Of a stretch of 64,000 bases of DNA, positions 43,284 to 53,485 are shown in pieces. The stretch is from contig JAVVER010000003.1 in assembly GCA_032251145.1 (NCBI GenBank), positions 1 to 64,000 on the forward strand, read 5' to 3'. A program made the position numbers and the translations under genes. Origin of the DNA: BRH-c54 sp032251145 (lineage in GTDB: Bacteria; Bacteroidota; Bacteroidia; Flavobacteriales_E; Vicingaceae). Within the stretch, counting starts at the first letter, position 1. Each line of letters begins with the position of its first letter. The notes below the pieces were generated by a model. It did not search any database, had not been told where the DNA came from, and saw only the letters and a list, made by a program, of their open reading frames with translations.

Positions 43284-46200
43284 TTACCTACTTGTGCTTA
43301 ACAGAGCATTAATAGCATCAAAGCGTTCTTTCATTTCTTCTCCTAATCCTGATTCTTTGTATCTATCGTTCGTTAACATAATCAACTGCTGAAGAATGTA
43401 TTTGGTAAATCCTTCTTCACGTTCAACAAATTTTCTGTGTTTTCCTTTTAACGACATATAATAATTTAAGTCGTCTTCATAAATATCCAGCAATATTTTT
43501 ACAATTTCATTCGCCTTATCGTATGCTTCTAATCTATAATAATGTTCTGCAATAGAAACCATAAATTGGTTATAAGGAACATTTTTATGAGGGATTACTT
43601 CCAAGCATTTATCTAATACTTCTAATGCTTTTTCTTTTTTTCCCTGTCTAATAAAATCACCCGCTAAACGAGCAAAATTATTACGGAAATTCATACACAT
43701 TCTTCTGTTATTTTCATCCATGTATATTTCTGACTTGTTCATTCCTCCCCATTCAAACTTAGTCATCAGATTTTTATACATTGCTTCTGTATTTACCTCT
43801 CCTGTTTGTCCGTCAAAACTTTGAGCTTTAAAAGGCACTAATCTATAAGCCAGTCCTTCAATTTGAAAATAATCGGTTAATCCTAGATAAGCATCATCAC
43901 CGGTAGTAATAGCAAAATAGATAGGTCTTTTCCAGTCGTTGGCAGCTAATATATCTAAAATAATAAGGTCTTTTTTATAAATTCCGTTAGCTTCTATGCT
44001 CCACTCTACATTATCTAAAATTCTATCAGCTTTATCTTTAGAAACGGTACCATTAGCTAAAACAAGTTCTTTATCAACAGAAATTTTAAATTTCTTAGTT
44101 GGTAAATAATCTATTTGTTTATTGTTGTTTCCGGTTATTTTAGATTTAGGACTATCATCTGTAACAAACTTAATAATTTCATCTACATCAGTATGTCCTT
44201 CAATTCCTCTATCATATACATAAACATAATCATTAGTATTTTGTCTTATTTTATGGTCAGGAAGCATTTGTGGTATTCCATCAGAATCCCATGCTTTTCT
44301 TCGCATTTGTTCTATATACCAATCTGTATTTAATAAACTTAAATTAACTACTCTTACATCTGTTCTAAAGCCTTCTACATCTTGAACATACCAAAGCGGG
44401 AAAGTATCATTATCTCCATTGGTAAACAAAATAGCATTTGGGGCACATGAGTTTAAATAGTTTTTTGCAAAATCTCTTGCAGTATATCTTTTTGAACGAT
44501 CATGGTCATCCCAATTTTGGTTAGCCATTAATACTGGAACGGCCAACAAACAAAAAGTAGTTACTAATCCTGCACTTGTTAAACGTTGTATTTTCTTTCC
44601 TAGAATTTCATACAAAGCATAAACTCCTAAGGCTATCCATATAGCAAAAACATAAAATGAACCTACATAAGCATAATCCCTTTCTCTTGGTTGTGGAGAA
44701 GGAGGATTGGTATAAAAGTTAATAGCTAATCCTGTAAAGAAAAATAATAACGCAAGTATTAACCAATCTTTTGGATCTTTAATAAATTGATAGATCAACC
44801 CAATAATTCCTAATATAAGAGGTAAAAGGAAATAGCGATTATGTCCTCTATTTTCTGTAACGCTTTTAGAAAGTTTATCTTGATTTCCTAGTCTGGCAGC
44901 ATCAAGAGGTTTGATTCCACTAATCCAGTTTCCATTAACTATTTCATTGGGAGTAGAGTTTTGAACATCACTTTGTCTTCCAGCAAAATTCCACATGAAG
45001 TATCTCCAGTAAAGATGTCCCCATTGATAACTGAATAGAAAAGCTAAATTATCACTGAATTTTGGTATTTTGATAGTCTCCCCATTTGAAGCCCTAACAT
45101 TTTTACCTTTAATGTCAACCCAATTTTTATAATCTCTTACATGGTTAGCTTGAGAACTCCACATTCTAGGAAAAAACCCTGAAGCTTTATCGTCATAGTT
45201 CGGCTTGTCTTTTTCTCCTTTATTAGTGGCTTCATATTTACCTGTTTCTTTATTTTGGTAATAAACTGTCTTACCCTCAACAAAAGGCTCTCTGCTATCT
45301 AATGGGGTATTATAAAATTGTCCAGATAAAAATGGAGCAGATCCATATTGCTCACGATTTAAGTATGATAATAAACTAAATACATTCTCTGGATTATTTT
45401 CATCCATTGGAGGGTTGGCAGCTGAGCGAATTAAAATAACCGAATAAGTAGAGTAACCTATAATAATGACACTAAAGCAAAGTAAAACTGTATTCCATAG
45501 TACCTTACCTTTTTGTTGCGTATAATATAGTCCGTAAGCAACTAATGCTGCTAAAAGAATAAAGTAGAAAACCAATCCAGAGTGAAAAGGCATTCCCAAT
45601 GTATTTACCATAAACAATTCAAAGATAGAGGCTAACTTATATGTTCCCGGTATAATTCCAAATTGAACAATACCTAGAATAAGTACAGATACTCCTGAAG
45701 CAATAAAAAACCTTTTTGCAGTTAACTCTCTGGTTTTAAAATAGTATAAAAACACCATTGCAGGTATTGCTAATAAGTTCAATAAATGGACTCCAATAGA
45801 AAGTCCCATTAAATAAGCTATAAAAACCAACCACCTGGTGCTATGCGGCTCATGAGCTACTGCATCCCATTTAAGAATTCCCCAAAATACAGCAGCAGTA
45901 AATAATGAAGACATAGCATAAACTTCACCTTCTACCGCAGAAAACCAAAATGAATCTGAAAAAGTGTAAGCTAAAGAACCTACAACAGCACTCCCAAATA
46001 CTGCAACCATAGCAGCTTTATCCATTTCTCCTGTTTTAACTACCATTTTTTTAATTATTGCTGTTATAGACCAAAACAAAAATAAAATAGTAAAAGAACT
46101 ACTTAGTGCCGACATTGCATTAATAGCAACAGCTGCATTTTCAGGGGTTGTAAACATGGTAAAAAACCTACCTATAAGCATAAATAATGGTGCTCCTGGT

Positions 46201-46349
46201 GGGTGACCAACTTCTAAATTATAAGCAGCAGCGATAAACTCACCACAATCCCAAAAACTTGTTGTGGGCTCTATGGTTGATAGATATACAAATGAAGCAA
46301 TTGCCCAAATTATCCATCCTATAATATTGTTCAGTTTTTTATATTCCAT
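43284..46349 (-). CDS. DUF2723/GT117-type membrane glycosyltransferase with TPR tail
   Basis: A 1021-residue Bacteroidota-type membrane protein (DUF2723, now called GT117), proposed to transfer sugars to proteins or lipids. About a dozen spans occupy the first 300 residues plus more at 510-610. The catalytic-like first loop TIEPTTSFWDCGEFIAAAYNLEVGHPPGAPLF (in pieces: WDCGEFIAAAY, HPPGAP) is conserved in the family. A large soluble part follows with FTNGDNDTFPLWYVQDVEG, then a TPR-like C-terminus (about 905-985). Monocistronic. Confidence 0.9.
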   Translation of the reverse strand: MEYKKLNNIIGWIIWAIASFVYLSTIEPTTSFWDCGEFIAAAYNLEVGHPPGAPLFMLIGRFFTMFTTPENAAVAINAMSALSSSFTILFLFWSITAIIKKMVVKTGEMDKAAMVAVFGSAVVGSLAYTFSDSFWFSAVEGEVYAMSSLFTAAVFWGILKWDAVAHEPHSTRWLVFIAYLMGLSIGVHLLNLLAIPAMVFLYYFKTRELTAKRFFIASGVSVLILGIVQFGIIPGTYKLASIFELFMVNTLGMPFHSGLVFYFILLAALVAYGLYYTQQKGKVLWNTVLLCFSVIIIGYSTYSVILIRSAANPPMDENNPENVFSLLSYLNREQYGSAPFLSGQFYNTPLDSREPFVEGKTVYYQNKETGKYEATNKGEKDKPNYDDKASGFFPRMWSSQANHVRDYKNWVDIKGKNVRASNGETIKIPKFSDNLAFLFSYQWGHLYWRYFMWNFAGRQSDVQNSTPNEIVNGNWISGIKPLDAARLGNQDKLSKSVTENRGHNRYFLLPLILGIIGLIYQFIKDPKDWLILALLFFFTGLAINFYTNPPSPQPRERDYAYVGSFYVFAIWIALGVYALYEILGKKIQRLTSAGLVTTFCLLAVPVLMANQNWDDHDRSKRYTARDFAKNYLNSCAPNAILFTNGDNDTFPLWYVQDVEGFRTDVRVVNLSLLNTDWYIEQMRRKAWDSDGIPQMLPDHKIRQNTNDYVYVYDRGIEGHTDVDEIIKFVTDDSPKSKITGNNNKQIDYLPTKKFKISVDKELVLANGTVSKDKADRILDNVEWSIEANGIYKKDLIILDILAANDWKRPIYFAITTGDDAYLGLTDYFQIEGLAYRLVPFKAQSFDGQTGEVNTEAMYKNLMTKFEWGGMNKSEIYMDENNRRMCMNFRNNFARLAGDFIRQGKKEKALEVLDKCLEVIPHKNVPYNQFMVSIAEHYYRLEAYDKANEIVKILLDIYEDDLNYYMSLKGKHRKFVEREEGFTKYILQQLIMLTNDRYKESGLGEEMKERFDAINALLSTSR

Positions 46350-46501
46350 GATGTTCAGTATTATTTAAGTTCACGAAAATATGAAATTCTTGTCTAATGA
46401 AGAATAATATTTACAGTTAATGATTGTTAAAAGTTAAATTGAAGATAATTGCAACAAAATGAACACATAAATAATTGTAAAAATTTATGCCTTGAAAAAA
46501 A

Positions 46502-46532
46502 TTTGTACAAGTAAAAAAAATTATTACTTTTG
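46502..46532 (+). promoter_or_regulatory. consensus promoter of tRNA-Gln
   Basis: TTTG (46502-46505), exactly 19-nt spacer, TACTTTTG (46525-46532). This is the clearest -33/-7 promoter in the window, and it ends 9 nt before the mature tRNA. Confidence 0.8.
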
Positions 46533-46541
46533 CCGTCCAAT

Positions 46542-46614
46542 TGTCCGATGGTGTAACTGGCAACACGTCTGGTTTTGGTCCAGAAGAGTCTAGGTTCGAG
46601 CCCTAGTCGGACAA
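46542..46614 (+). tRNA. tRNA-Gln (UUG)
   Basis: Cloverleaf drawn by eye: acceptor TGTCCGA / TCGGACA, anticodon stem TCTGG / CCAGA with loop TTTTGGT giving anticodon TTG (reads CAA and CAG), and T-loop GGTTCGAGCCC. Discriminator A at 46614; CCA is not encoded. Followed by a strong terminator. Confidence 0.95.
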
Positions 46615-46620
46615 CTTTTA

Positions 46621-46659
46621 AAACCCAATAAATTGAAAAACAGTTTATTGGGTTTTTTG
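46621..46659 (+). terminator. terminator after tRNA-Gln
   Basis: Perfect 12-bp stem AAACCCAATAAA / TTTATTGGGTTT (46621-46632 and 46644-46655) and a T-run. Confidence 0.95.
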
Positions 46660-46780
46660 TTTTTTACACTTTCTTTCCTAAATGTAAAAATAGGATTTCA
46701 ATACTACCCATCAAATAATATTGTTTCTTGCTCACTTTTAGGTTAACTTTATAGCTTAATTAATTTTAATCTGCTGCTTT

Positions 46781-49700
46781 ATGCGAAAAACAAACTTTTT
46801 TAAAACTACTTTCTTCTCCCTACTTTTATTAGGAACAGTAGTTACCGTTAATGCTCAACAACATGCTAACTTATGGACTAAAACAACCAAAGTAGCCGTA
46901 AATAATAAAATAAATACAACTACCCTCCCAATAAATTTTGATGTTTATCAGTTGGATATTGCTACTTTACAAATCTTGTTAAACCAAGCTCCGAAAAGAT
47001 TTTCTCAAAACACATCAACCCTTATTTTAGGGTTTCCTACAGGAAATGGAACAATAGAAAATTTTGAAGTATTTGAAGCGTCTATCTTTCATCCAGATTT
47101 AGCTGCAAAATATCCTGAAATTAAATCTTTTTTTGGAAAAAGTACAACAACAGCTTCTACCATCAGGTTTAGTTTTTCTCCACAAAAAGGCTTAAGCAGT
47201 ATGCTTTTCAGATTAGATAGAAAAAGTGTTTTTATTGAACCATATTCTACCGATTTAACCTCTTATGCAGTATATTCGAGAAAAGCAAATGAAGTAAATC
47301 AACATACTTTTGAATGTTTAACAGACGATATTGCACTAGACATGAAAAAAATTAAGCAATCCAACAATAAGGATGCAAACGACCAAACATTAAGAACTTT
47401 TTTAACTGCTGTTTCTGCTACAGGAGAATATACCGTTTGGCACGGAGGAACAAAAATATTAGCTATGGCTGCCATAAATGCTACGATGACAAGAGTTAAT
47501 GGTGTTTATGAAACAGATTTTGGGATTACTATGCAGTTGGTTGCTAATAATGATGATGTGGTATTTACCAATCCTTCAACAGATCCTTATACCAATAGTT
47601 TAAATAATCAACTACAAACCACTTTAACTAATGTTATACAAGAAACAAATTATCATGTAGGACATTTATTACACCAAGGTTCTAACAACGGAAATGCTGG
47701 TTGTATAGGTTGTGTGTGTGTAAACAATCAAAAAGGAAGAGGTTTTAGTTCACATTCTGTTCCACAAGGAGATAATTTTGATGTGGATTTTGTAGCCCAT
47801 GAATTTGGACATCAATTTGGGGCTAATCATACTTGGACTCATGGTGGAAATGAAAGTACAGGAGCTCAAATGGAACCTGGAAGTGGTTCAACCATTATGG
47901 GCTATGCAGGAATTACTGGAGCTTCAGATGTTCAACCTCATAGTGATGATTATTTCAACTTTTTCAACATCCAACAAGTTACTACTAATGTAGCTTCAAA
48001 AAGCTGTTATACTTCTACACCAATGGTAAATACTGCCCCTACAGCAAATGCCGGAGCTGATTATACTATTCCAAAAGGAACTGCTTTTATTTTAGAAGGA
48101 AGTGGCTCAGATCCCGATGTAGATTCACTTTCGTTTTGTTGGGAACAAGGAGATGTAGGGTTTAACTCTCAAACAAGTGTAAGTGCAACAAGTACCGGAA
48201 GTCCAGCTTTTCGCTCTAAAGCACCAACCACTTCTCCAAATAGGTATTTGCCTCAACTTTCAAGTGTAATAGCTGGTAATTTAACTACCCAATGGGAAAC
48301 CGTTTCCAATGTAGGAAGAACCATGAATTTTTCATTAACTGTAAGAGATAACCTTTCAGGAGGTGGACAAAACAAAATTGATAATATGGTAGTTACTGTT
48401 GATGGTAACTCAGGTCCGTTTACAGTAACATCTCAAAATACAGCTGTTACTTGGAATGAAGGAAGCACAGAAACTGTAACATGGAATGTTGCAGGAACAA
48501 ATACGGGAGCTGTAAACACTCCAAATGTAGATATTTTCTTATCTCAAGATGGAGGATATACCTACCCAATTACTTTAGCAACAGGAGTTCCTAATAATGG
48601 TTCAGCAAATGTTACTGTCCCAACAGGAAGTGCAACTACTAACGCTAGATTAATGGTAAGAGGTGCAGGCAACATATTTTATGCGTTAAACTCAACTAAT
48701 TTTACTATTCAGGCTTCAGAATTTGTAATGAATTTTGCACCTGGTGCTACTAGTAATGATATTTGTGCTCCAGGAACATCAACCTATAATTTTACTTACA
48801 ATACATTTTTAGGATTTAATGATGTTACTACTTTTTCTGCTTCAGGAAATCCAGCTGGTACAACTGTAAGTTTTACTCCTTCAACAGCACAAGCTAATGG
48901 TACAAATGTAACTGTTCAGATTTCAGGAATAACAGCCGCAATGGTTGGATCACACAATATTACCATAACCGGAACAGCAAGTTCTGTAACGCAATCAACA
49001 GGTATAAACTTAAATGTATTCTCAACAAACTTTACTCCTCTTAACCTTTTAAGCCCTGCAAATGGAACCGTTAATGTTTCTGGACCTTATACGTTTACTT
49101 GGCAAGCAGACCCTAATGCTGCAACGTATGATATTGATATAGCTACAGATGCTGCTTTTACAAACATAGTTGACAATGCTACTGGACTAACAAGTGCAAC
49201 TTATACTTCTTTAACCCTTGCAGCTGATACGGAACATTATTGGAGAGTAAGACCAAACAATCAATGTGGTTCTGGAAGTTTTTCTTCAAGCAACTCTTTT
49301 ACAACAAGTAATTGTATTACAGCTATGAGTACAAATGTTCCTGTAACCATTCCTAGTAGTAGTGCAGCAACTGTAACCTCAACATTAAATATTAGTAACT
49401 CAGGAACAATAAACGATGTAAATGTTATTGACTTAATAGGAACACATACTTGGATAAATGACTTAATAATTACACTACAAAGTCCACAAGGAACAGTAGT
49501 TACCTTATTCGACCAAATATGTAACAGTGAAAATGATTTTGATGTAAACTTTGATGATGCTGCAACACCTGGAGCTTTACCATGTCCTCCAGTTGGTGGT
49601 GGAACTTACCAACCTCAAGATGCTTTAACTGCTTTTAATGGTGAAAACCCACAAGGAACATGGACACTTACCATTGAAGATGTTTTTAATTTTGATGGTG

Positions 49701-50002
49701 GAAGCTTAAATAGTTGGGGACTAGAAATCTGTATGAATTCTACATTAGTAGGTGTTGATGAATTAACTAATTTTATTGATGTAGTGCTTTATCCTAACCC
49801 AGCTAATAATCAACTTAATATTAAGGGCTTGCCAAATGGAAATACGAATATTACTATTACAGATGTAACGGGTAAAATTATTTTAACAACTAATGTCAGC
49901 TTACAAACAGTTTTAGACATCAGTAATTTCTCATCGGGAATTTATTTTATGCAACTAAATAATGATGCCACTACAAAAACATTAAAATTTGTAAAAGAGT
50001 AA
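46781..50002 (+). CDS. secreted reprolysin-like metalloprotease with P-domain and T9SS sorting tail
   Basis: A 1073-residue cell-surface or secreted zinc protease. Signal peptide 1-25 (ending NAQQ), pro-region to about 200, peptidase domain with HEFGHQFGANH (340-350, HExxHxxGxxH) and IMGYAG as the Met-turn. Then an Ig/PKD-like region (411-660), fibronectin-like repeats (about 740-850), a proprotein convertase P-domain (about 860-990; WINDLIITLQSPQGT, NPQGTWTLTIED) and a C-terminal T9SS type A sorting domain (YPNPANNQLNIKGLPNGNT ... GIYFMQL). So it should leave the cell through the gld operon described above. Confidence 0.93.
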   Translation: MRKTNFFKTTFFSLLLLGTVVTVNAQQHANLWTKTTKVAVNNKINTTTLPINFDVYQLDIATLQILLNQAPKRFSQNTSTLILGFPTGNGTIENFEVFEASIFHPDLAAKYPEIKSFFGKSTTTASTIRFSFSPQKGLSSMLFRLDRKSVFIEPYSTDLTSYAVYSRKANEVNQHTFECLTDDIALDMKKIKQSNNKDANDQTLRTFLTAVSATGEYTVWHGGTKILAMAAINATMTRVNGVYETDFGITMQLVANNDDVVFTNPSTDPYTNSLNNQLQTTLTNVIQETNYHVGHLLHQGSNNGNAGCIGCVCVNNQKGRGFSSHSVPQGDNFDVDFVAHEFGHQFGANHTWTHGGNESTGAQMEPGSGSTIMGYAGITGASDVQPHSDDYFNFFNIQQVTTNVASKSCYTSTPMVNTAPTANAGADYTIPKGTAFILEGSGSDPDVDSLSFCWEQGDVGFNSQTSVSATSTGSPAFRSKAPTTSPNRYLPQLSSVIAGNLTTQWETVSNVGRTMNFSLTVRDNLSGGGQNKIDNMVVTVDGNSGPFTVTSQNTAVTWNEGSTETVTWNVAGTNTGAVNTPNVDIFLSQDGGYTYPITLATGVPNNGSANVTVPTGSATTNARLMVRGAGNIFYALNSTNFTIQASEFVMNFAPGATSNDICAPGTSTYNFTYNTFLGFNDVTTFSASGNPAGTTVSFTPSTAQANGTNVTVQISGITAAMVGSHNITITGTASSVTQSTGINLNVFSTNFTPLNLLSPANGTVNVSGPYTFTWQADPNAATYDIDIATDAAFTNIVDNATGLTSATYTSLTLAADTEHYWRVRPNNQCGSGSFSSSNSFTTSNCITAMSTNVPVTIPSSSAATVTSTLNISNSGTINDVNVIDLIGTHTWINDLIITLQSPQGTVVTLFDQICNSENDFDVNFDDAATPGALPCPPVGGGTYQPQDALTAFNGENPQGTWTLTIEDVFNFDGGSLNSWGLEICMNSTLVGVDELTNFIDVVLYPNPANNQLNIKGLPNGNTNITITDVTGKIILTTNVSLQTVLDISNFSSGIYFMQLNNDATTKTLKFVKE

Positions 50003-50016
50003 TTTCACTACTTTTG
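49988..50016 (+). promoter_or_regulatory. promoter of the ykgJ-like gene
   Basis: TTTG (49988-49991), 17-nt spacer, TACTTTTG (50009-50016). It overlaps the end of the protease gene and ends 4 nt before ATG 50021, so the transcript would be leaderless. Confidence 0.65.
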
Positions 50017-50020
50017 TAGT

Positions 50021-50509
50021 ATGAATATTAGTCTGAAATCTAAACTGGAGGAAGCAGAAAAGCATAAAAAAGACAATCAGTTATTGGTTAAAAAGCTTAA
50101 AAAAAGTAAACCAAAAAATTTAGATACTAATACACACGATGCTCATGATGCTGCTTTTGATAAAATAGACTGTCTGCAATGTGCCAATTGTTGTAAGACC
50201 ACTAGTCCTATTTTTTATGATAGAGACATTGACAGATTGGCAAAACACCTAAAAATAAAGCCTTCAGCTTTTGTTGCTCAATATTTACATTTGGATGAAG
50301 TAGGTGATTATGTGCTTAATACTGCTCCTTGCCCGTTTTTAGATTATGAAAATTACTGCATGGTTTATGAAAGCCGACCGGCAGCTTGTAGAGAATATCC
50401 TCATACCAACCGAAAAAGATTTTATCAGATTTTAGATTTATCGTTAAAAAACACAGAAATATGTCCTGCTGTTGCAACTGTTTTTGAAGCTCTTAGAGAA
50501 AAATATTAA
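50021..50509 (+). CDS. YkgJ-family cysteine-cluster protein
   Basis: A 162-residue protein of the YkgJ/CxxCxxCC family (putative Fe/Zn cluster, function unknown). A charged helix (1-50) precedes CLQCANCCK (about 50-58), then C-x10-C (about 108 and 116: NTAPCPFLDYENYC) and RPAACREYPHTN (about 124-135), the standard spacing. It has its own consensus-like promoter inside the end of the protease gene. The SDR gene follows with a 16-nt gap between their coding parts. Confidence 0.88.
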   Translation: MNISLKSKLEEAEKHKKDNQLLVKKLKKSKPKNLDTNTHDAHDAAFDKIDCLQCANCCKTTSPIFYDRDIDRLAKHLKIKPSAFVAQYLHLDEVGDYVLNTAPCPFLDYENYCMVYESRPAACREYPHTNRKRFYQILDLSLKNTEICPAVATVFEALREKY

Positions 50510-50513
50510 TCAC

Positions 50514-50521
50514 TATTTTTG
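50514..50521 (+). promoter_or_regulatory. -7 box before the SDR gene
   Basis: TATTTTTG (TAnnTTTG), 4 nt before ATG 50526. A weak -33 (TTAG, 50493-50496) is 17 nt upstream. Suggests a leaderless transcript. Confidence 0.4.
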
Positions 50522-50525
50522 CTAC

Positions 50526-51323
50526 ATGGATATAACAAACAAAGTAATATGGGTTACAGGAGCTTCTTCGGGAATAGGAGAGGCGTTAGTTTATGAATTA
50601 GCTAAAAGAAACTGTAAATTAATTCTATCGGCACGAAGAGAGGAGGAGCTGCAACGAGTAAAGAAAAACACTAATTTATCGGATGAACAAGTGTTGGTTT
50701 TACCAATAGATTTAGAACAGTTTAAAGATGCTCCAACATGGGTAAATAAAGCAATACAGAAATTTGCTACCATAGATATTTTAATAAACAATGGAGGAAT
50801 TAGTCAGAAAAGTTTGGCTATGGAAACCACCGAAGTTGTTGAACAAAAATTTTGGAATATTAACTACTTTGGAAATGTAGCGCTTACCAAAGCCGTGTTA
50901 CCTTTAATGCAACAACAACAACACGGAAAAGTGGTAGTAATAACCTCTATTTTAGGAAAATTTGGCTTACCTCAACTCTCCACTTATGCAGCAACCAAAC
51001 ATGCACTTTATGGTTTTTACGAATCGTTGAGATTAGAATTGGTAAAAGATAATGTTTCTGTATTGTTGGCAGCTCCAGGTTTTATTAATACCCAAGTTGC
51101 TGTAAATGCTATAGACGGAAAAGGAAATATTACCAATGAAAATAGCGATGCTCAGCTCAACGGAATGAAACCTGATGTATTTGCTAAAAATCTGGTTAAC
51201 GCAATAGTAAAAGACAAACAACACGTTTATATTGGTAAAAAAGAACTCTTGACTATCCCCTTTAAAACCTTGTTTCCTAAATTATTTTATAAAATAATGC
51301 TAAAGCTAAGTAATAAAAAATAA
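50526..51323 (+). CDS. short-chain dehydrogenase/reductase
   Basis: NAD(P)-dependent oxidoreductase of unknown substrate. Starting at ATG 50526 gives 265 residues, and the preceding 18 codons overlap the upstream gene. Visible: TGASSGIG (about 11-18), NNGG (about 87-90), Ser (ITSILGKFG), then YAATKHALYGF with catalytic Tyr-x3-Lys (about 153-157). The GxxxGxG and YxxxK motifs are intact. Confidence 0.9.
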   Translation: MDITNKVIWVTGASSGIGEALVYELAKRNCKLILSARREEELQRVKKNTNLSDEQVLVLPIDLEQFKDAPTWVNKAIQKFATIDILINNGGISQKSLAMETTEVVEQKFWNINYFGNVALTKAVLPLMQQQQHGKVVVITSILGKFGLPQLSTYAATKHALYGFYESLRLELVKDNVSVLLAAPGFINTQVAVNAIDGKGNITNENSDAQLNGMKPDVFAKNLVNAIVKDKQHVYIGKKELLTIPFKTLFPKLFYKIMLKLSNKK

Positions 51324-51345
51324 TTTTTGTAGTATTGCTAATCCT

Positions 51346-52050
51346 ATGATTAAAAACTACTTGTTACATATCACGCTTTATAAATCTCTATTTTTAGCAA
51401 GTTTTGTTATGTTATTAATAGCTTGTAAATCAACAAAAAATGTAGAACAAACATTGGTTGAAGCCCCAAGAGAAAAAGTAGAAATAGTTGAAGAAGAGCA
51501 ACCTAAAGAAGAGTTAGGAGATATTTTAACAGAGTATCTGTCTTTAAAATATCCTGATAAAATTTTTGATAAATACCTTTATATTTCTGTTAAACATCAA
51601 AAAATGTATTTAATAGAAAATGGGATAACGGTTAAAACTTATCCTATTTCTACAGCAAAAAAAGGCATAGGTAGTCATCAAAACAGTAATAAAACACCAC
51701 CCGGATTACATACTGTAAAAAGAAAAATTGGCGAAGAAGTACCTTTGGGCGGAATTTTAGAAGCAAGAGAGTTTAATGGAAAACTAGCTGAAATTATTAC
51801 CGACAAACGTAAAGCGGATGGAGATTATGTTACCACAAGAATTTTGTGGCTAGATGGCGAAGAAGTGGGCATTAACAAAGGCAGAAATGTTGATTCCTAC
51901 AACAGGTACATTTATATTCACGGTACTCCTGAAGAGGGTTTTATTGGTCAGCCAGCTTCTCATGGCTGCATAAGAATGAAGAATACAGATGTAATAGAAC
52001 TTTATGACATTATTGATGAAGGAACTCCCATCTATATTCTTAAAAGATAA
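51346..52050 (+). CDS. L,D-transpeptidase lipoprotein (YkuD)
   Basis: Envelope enzyme that makes or edits 3-3 peptidoglycan cross-links or attaches lipoproteins. The 234 residues have a lipobox (MLLIACKS, Cys about 27), an acidic linker (EEEQPKEE), and the YkuD catalytic motif HGTP...SHGCIRM (about 190 and 204-210) with the nucleophile Cys207. Its neighbour is a surface-protein cassette that begins just downstream. Confidence 0.92.
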   Translation: MIKNYLLHITLYKSLFLASFVMLLIACKSTKNVEQTLVEAPREKVEIVEEEQPKEELGDILTEYLSLKYPDKIFDKYLYISVKHQKMYLIENGITVKTYPISTAKKGIGSHQNSNKTPPGLHTVKRKIGEEVPLGGILEAREFNGKLAEIITDKRKADGDYVTTRILWLDGEEVGINKGRNVDSYNRYIYIHGTPEEGFIGQPASHGCIRMKNTDVIELYDIIDEGTPIYILKR

Positions 52051-52064
52051 GCAGGTACTTAAAA

Positions 52065-52108
52065 AATACTTAGGAATACTTATGAGTGTCTTAAGTGTTT
52101 AAAAGTTA
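52065..52108 (+). repeat. 44-bp imperfect direct repeat, left copy
   Basis: Runs from AATACTTAGG to TTTAAAAGTTA and matches 55903-55946 at 36 of 44 positions in the same orientation. The pair brackets the three-gene cassette below. A possible promoter for the first gene is TTTG 52277-52280 with TATTTAGC 52298-52305. The 279-base gap here otherwise shows nothing. Confidence 0.6.
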
Positions 52109-52329
52109 GGGATTACAAAATCAAATACAACTAAGTATTTTTACTTACAACATCTCAGTATAAATACGTAAAACGTTGTTTTTCAATAAAAAATTTTTGG
52201 GTTTGTTATTTTTTTGTTTTAGCTTAGCTAACTTAAAACTTAAAAAATTATCACAATTATATAATGCCAATCATGTTTTGTTTCATATTTATTTAGGTAT
52301 TTAGCTAACAAATTATAATTCAAAGAACT

Positions 52330-53485
52330 ATGAGAACACTTATTTGTAAATCTTTAATTTGCTCTATTGCCATGCTAACTTTTAGCACCATAGCTTTTGC
52401 ACAAAATGGCAATAATAATGGTAATGGAGGAGGAAATGGCAACGGTAATGCCAATAATCCTATTCAATGGAAACTAAATGGTAACCAGGCTTCAAATTCA
52501 GATTTTATTGGTACTACCAACAACCAAAAAGTAGTTTTTAGAAGTAATAATGTTGTAGCCTTAGAGATTCAACCCGATACTTCTTCTCATTTTATGGGTG
52601 ATGTAATAGTAGAACCACTTAAGCCTTTAACTCCATTACCGCCTGGTGAAGTAAATTTAGTTACCGTAAACAATCAAGGTAAACTAACCAGTCTAGATAA
52701 AAGTGGATTATTAAACGCTATTTATGGCACCCAATTACAATGTATCCTTACACCTAACACACCTTTACCCACTCCTGTTTGGAGTGCTACATCAGGAATT
52801 TTATATACAGGAGCACTATGTCCTGCGAAAGTAGGTATAGGAACTGACAACCCAAACGCTACATTAGATGTGAGAGGGACAGGATATTTCACTTCTTTTT
52901 TTGGAATAAATTCCATACCTACTAACCAATATCAGTTACATGTAAATAATTCAATAGGAACAATAGCTGGAATTTATTTAAACACCAACCACCCACAAAA
53001 TTGGCCCAATGTAAAATATGGTTTTCAAAATGTGGTAAACAATAGTAATACTATTGCTTATTCAGTTACAGATGCTACTACCAACCAAGATGTTTTTGTA
53101 GTTATGGGTGATGGATCTATTAATGTGAGAAGTGATATTTCTCAAAATAATAAATCATTTTTTGTTACTAATATAGTAAACAATGAAGATGTTTTTAGAG
53201 TAATGGGTGATGGAACAACTTACGCGACCAAAAGTTATTGTACAAGAAACACCTTTTCCTGATTATGTTTTTGAATCTACTTATAAACTTATGCCATTAA
53301 ATGAGTTAGAAAAATACATTAAAACAAACAAACATCTGCCCAAAATGCCTACTGCAAAAGAGGTTGAAAAAAATGGTGCAGATATAGGGGAGATAAACAG
53401 ATTATTAGTAGAGAAAATAGAAGAGTTGACGTTATATATTTTAGAACAAGATAAAAGAATTAAAAAATTAGAGGAACTAAAATAA
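52330..53485 (+). pseudogene. tail-fibre-like exported protein, broken by a frameshift
   Basis: Two frames that read as one protein of about 385 residues. The first has a signal peptide (1-25, ending AFAQNG), a low-complexity NGGGNGNGN tract and fibre-like repeats, reaching FRVMGDGTTYATK. The second frame continues VIVQETPFPDYVFEST... with the C-terminal coiled coil INRLLVEKIEELTLYILEQ, a common end of Bacteroidota surface proteins. The join needs one A fewer in the AAAA at 53230-53233. So it is a frameshifted gene, a slip site or an assembly error. Confidence 0.78.
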
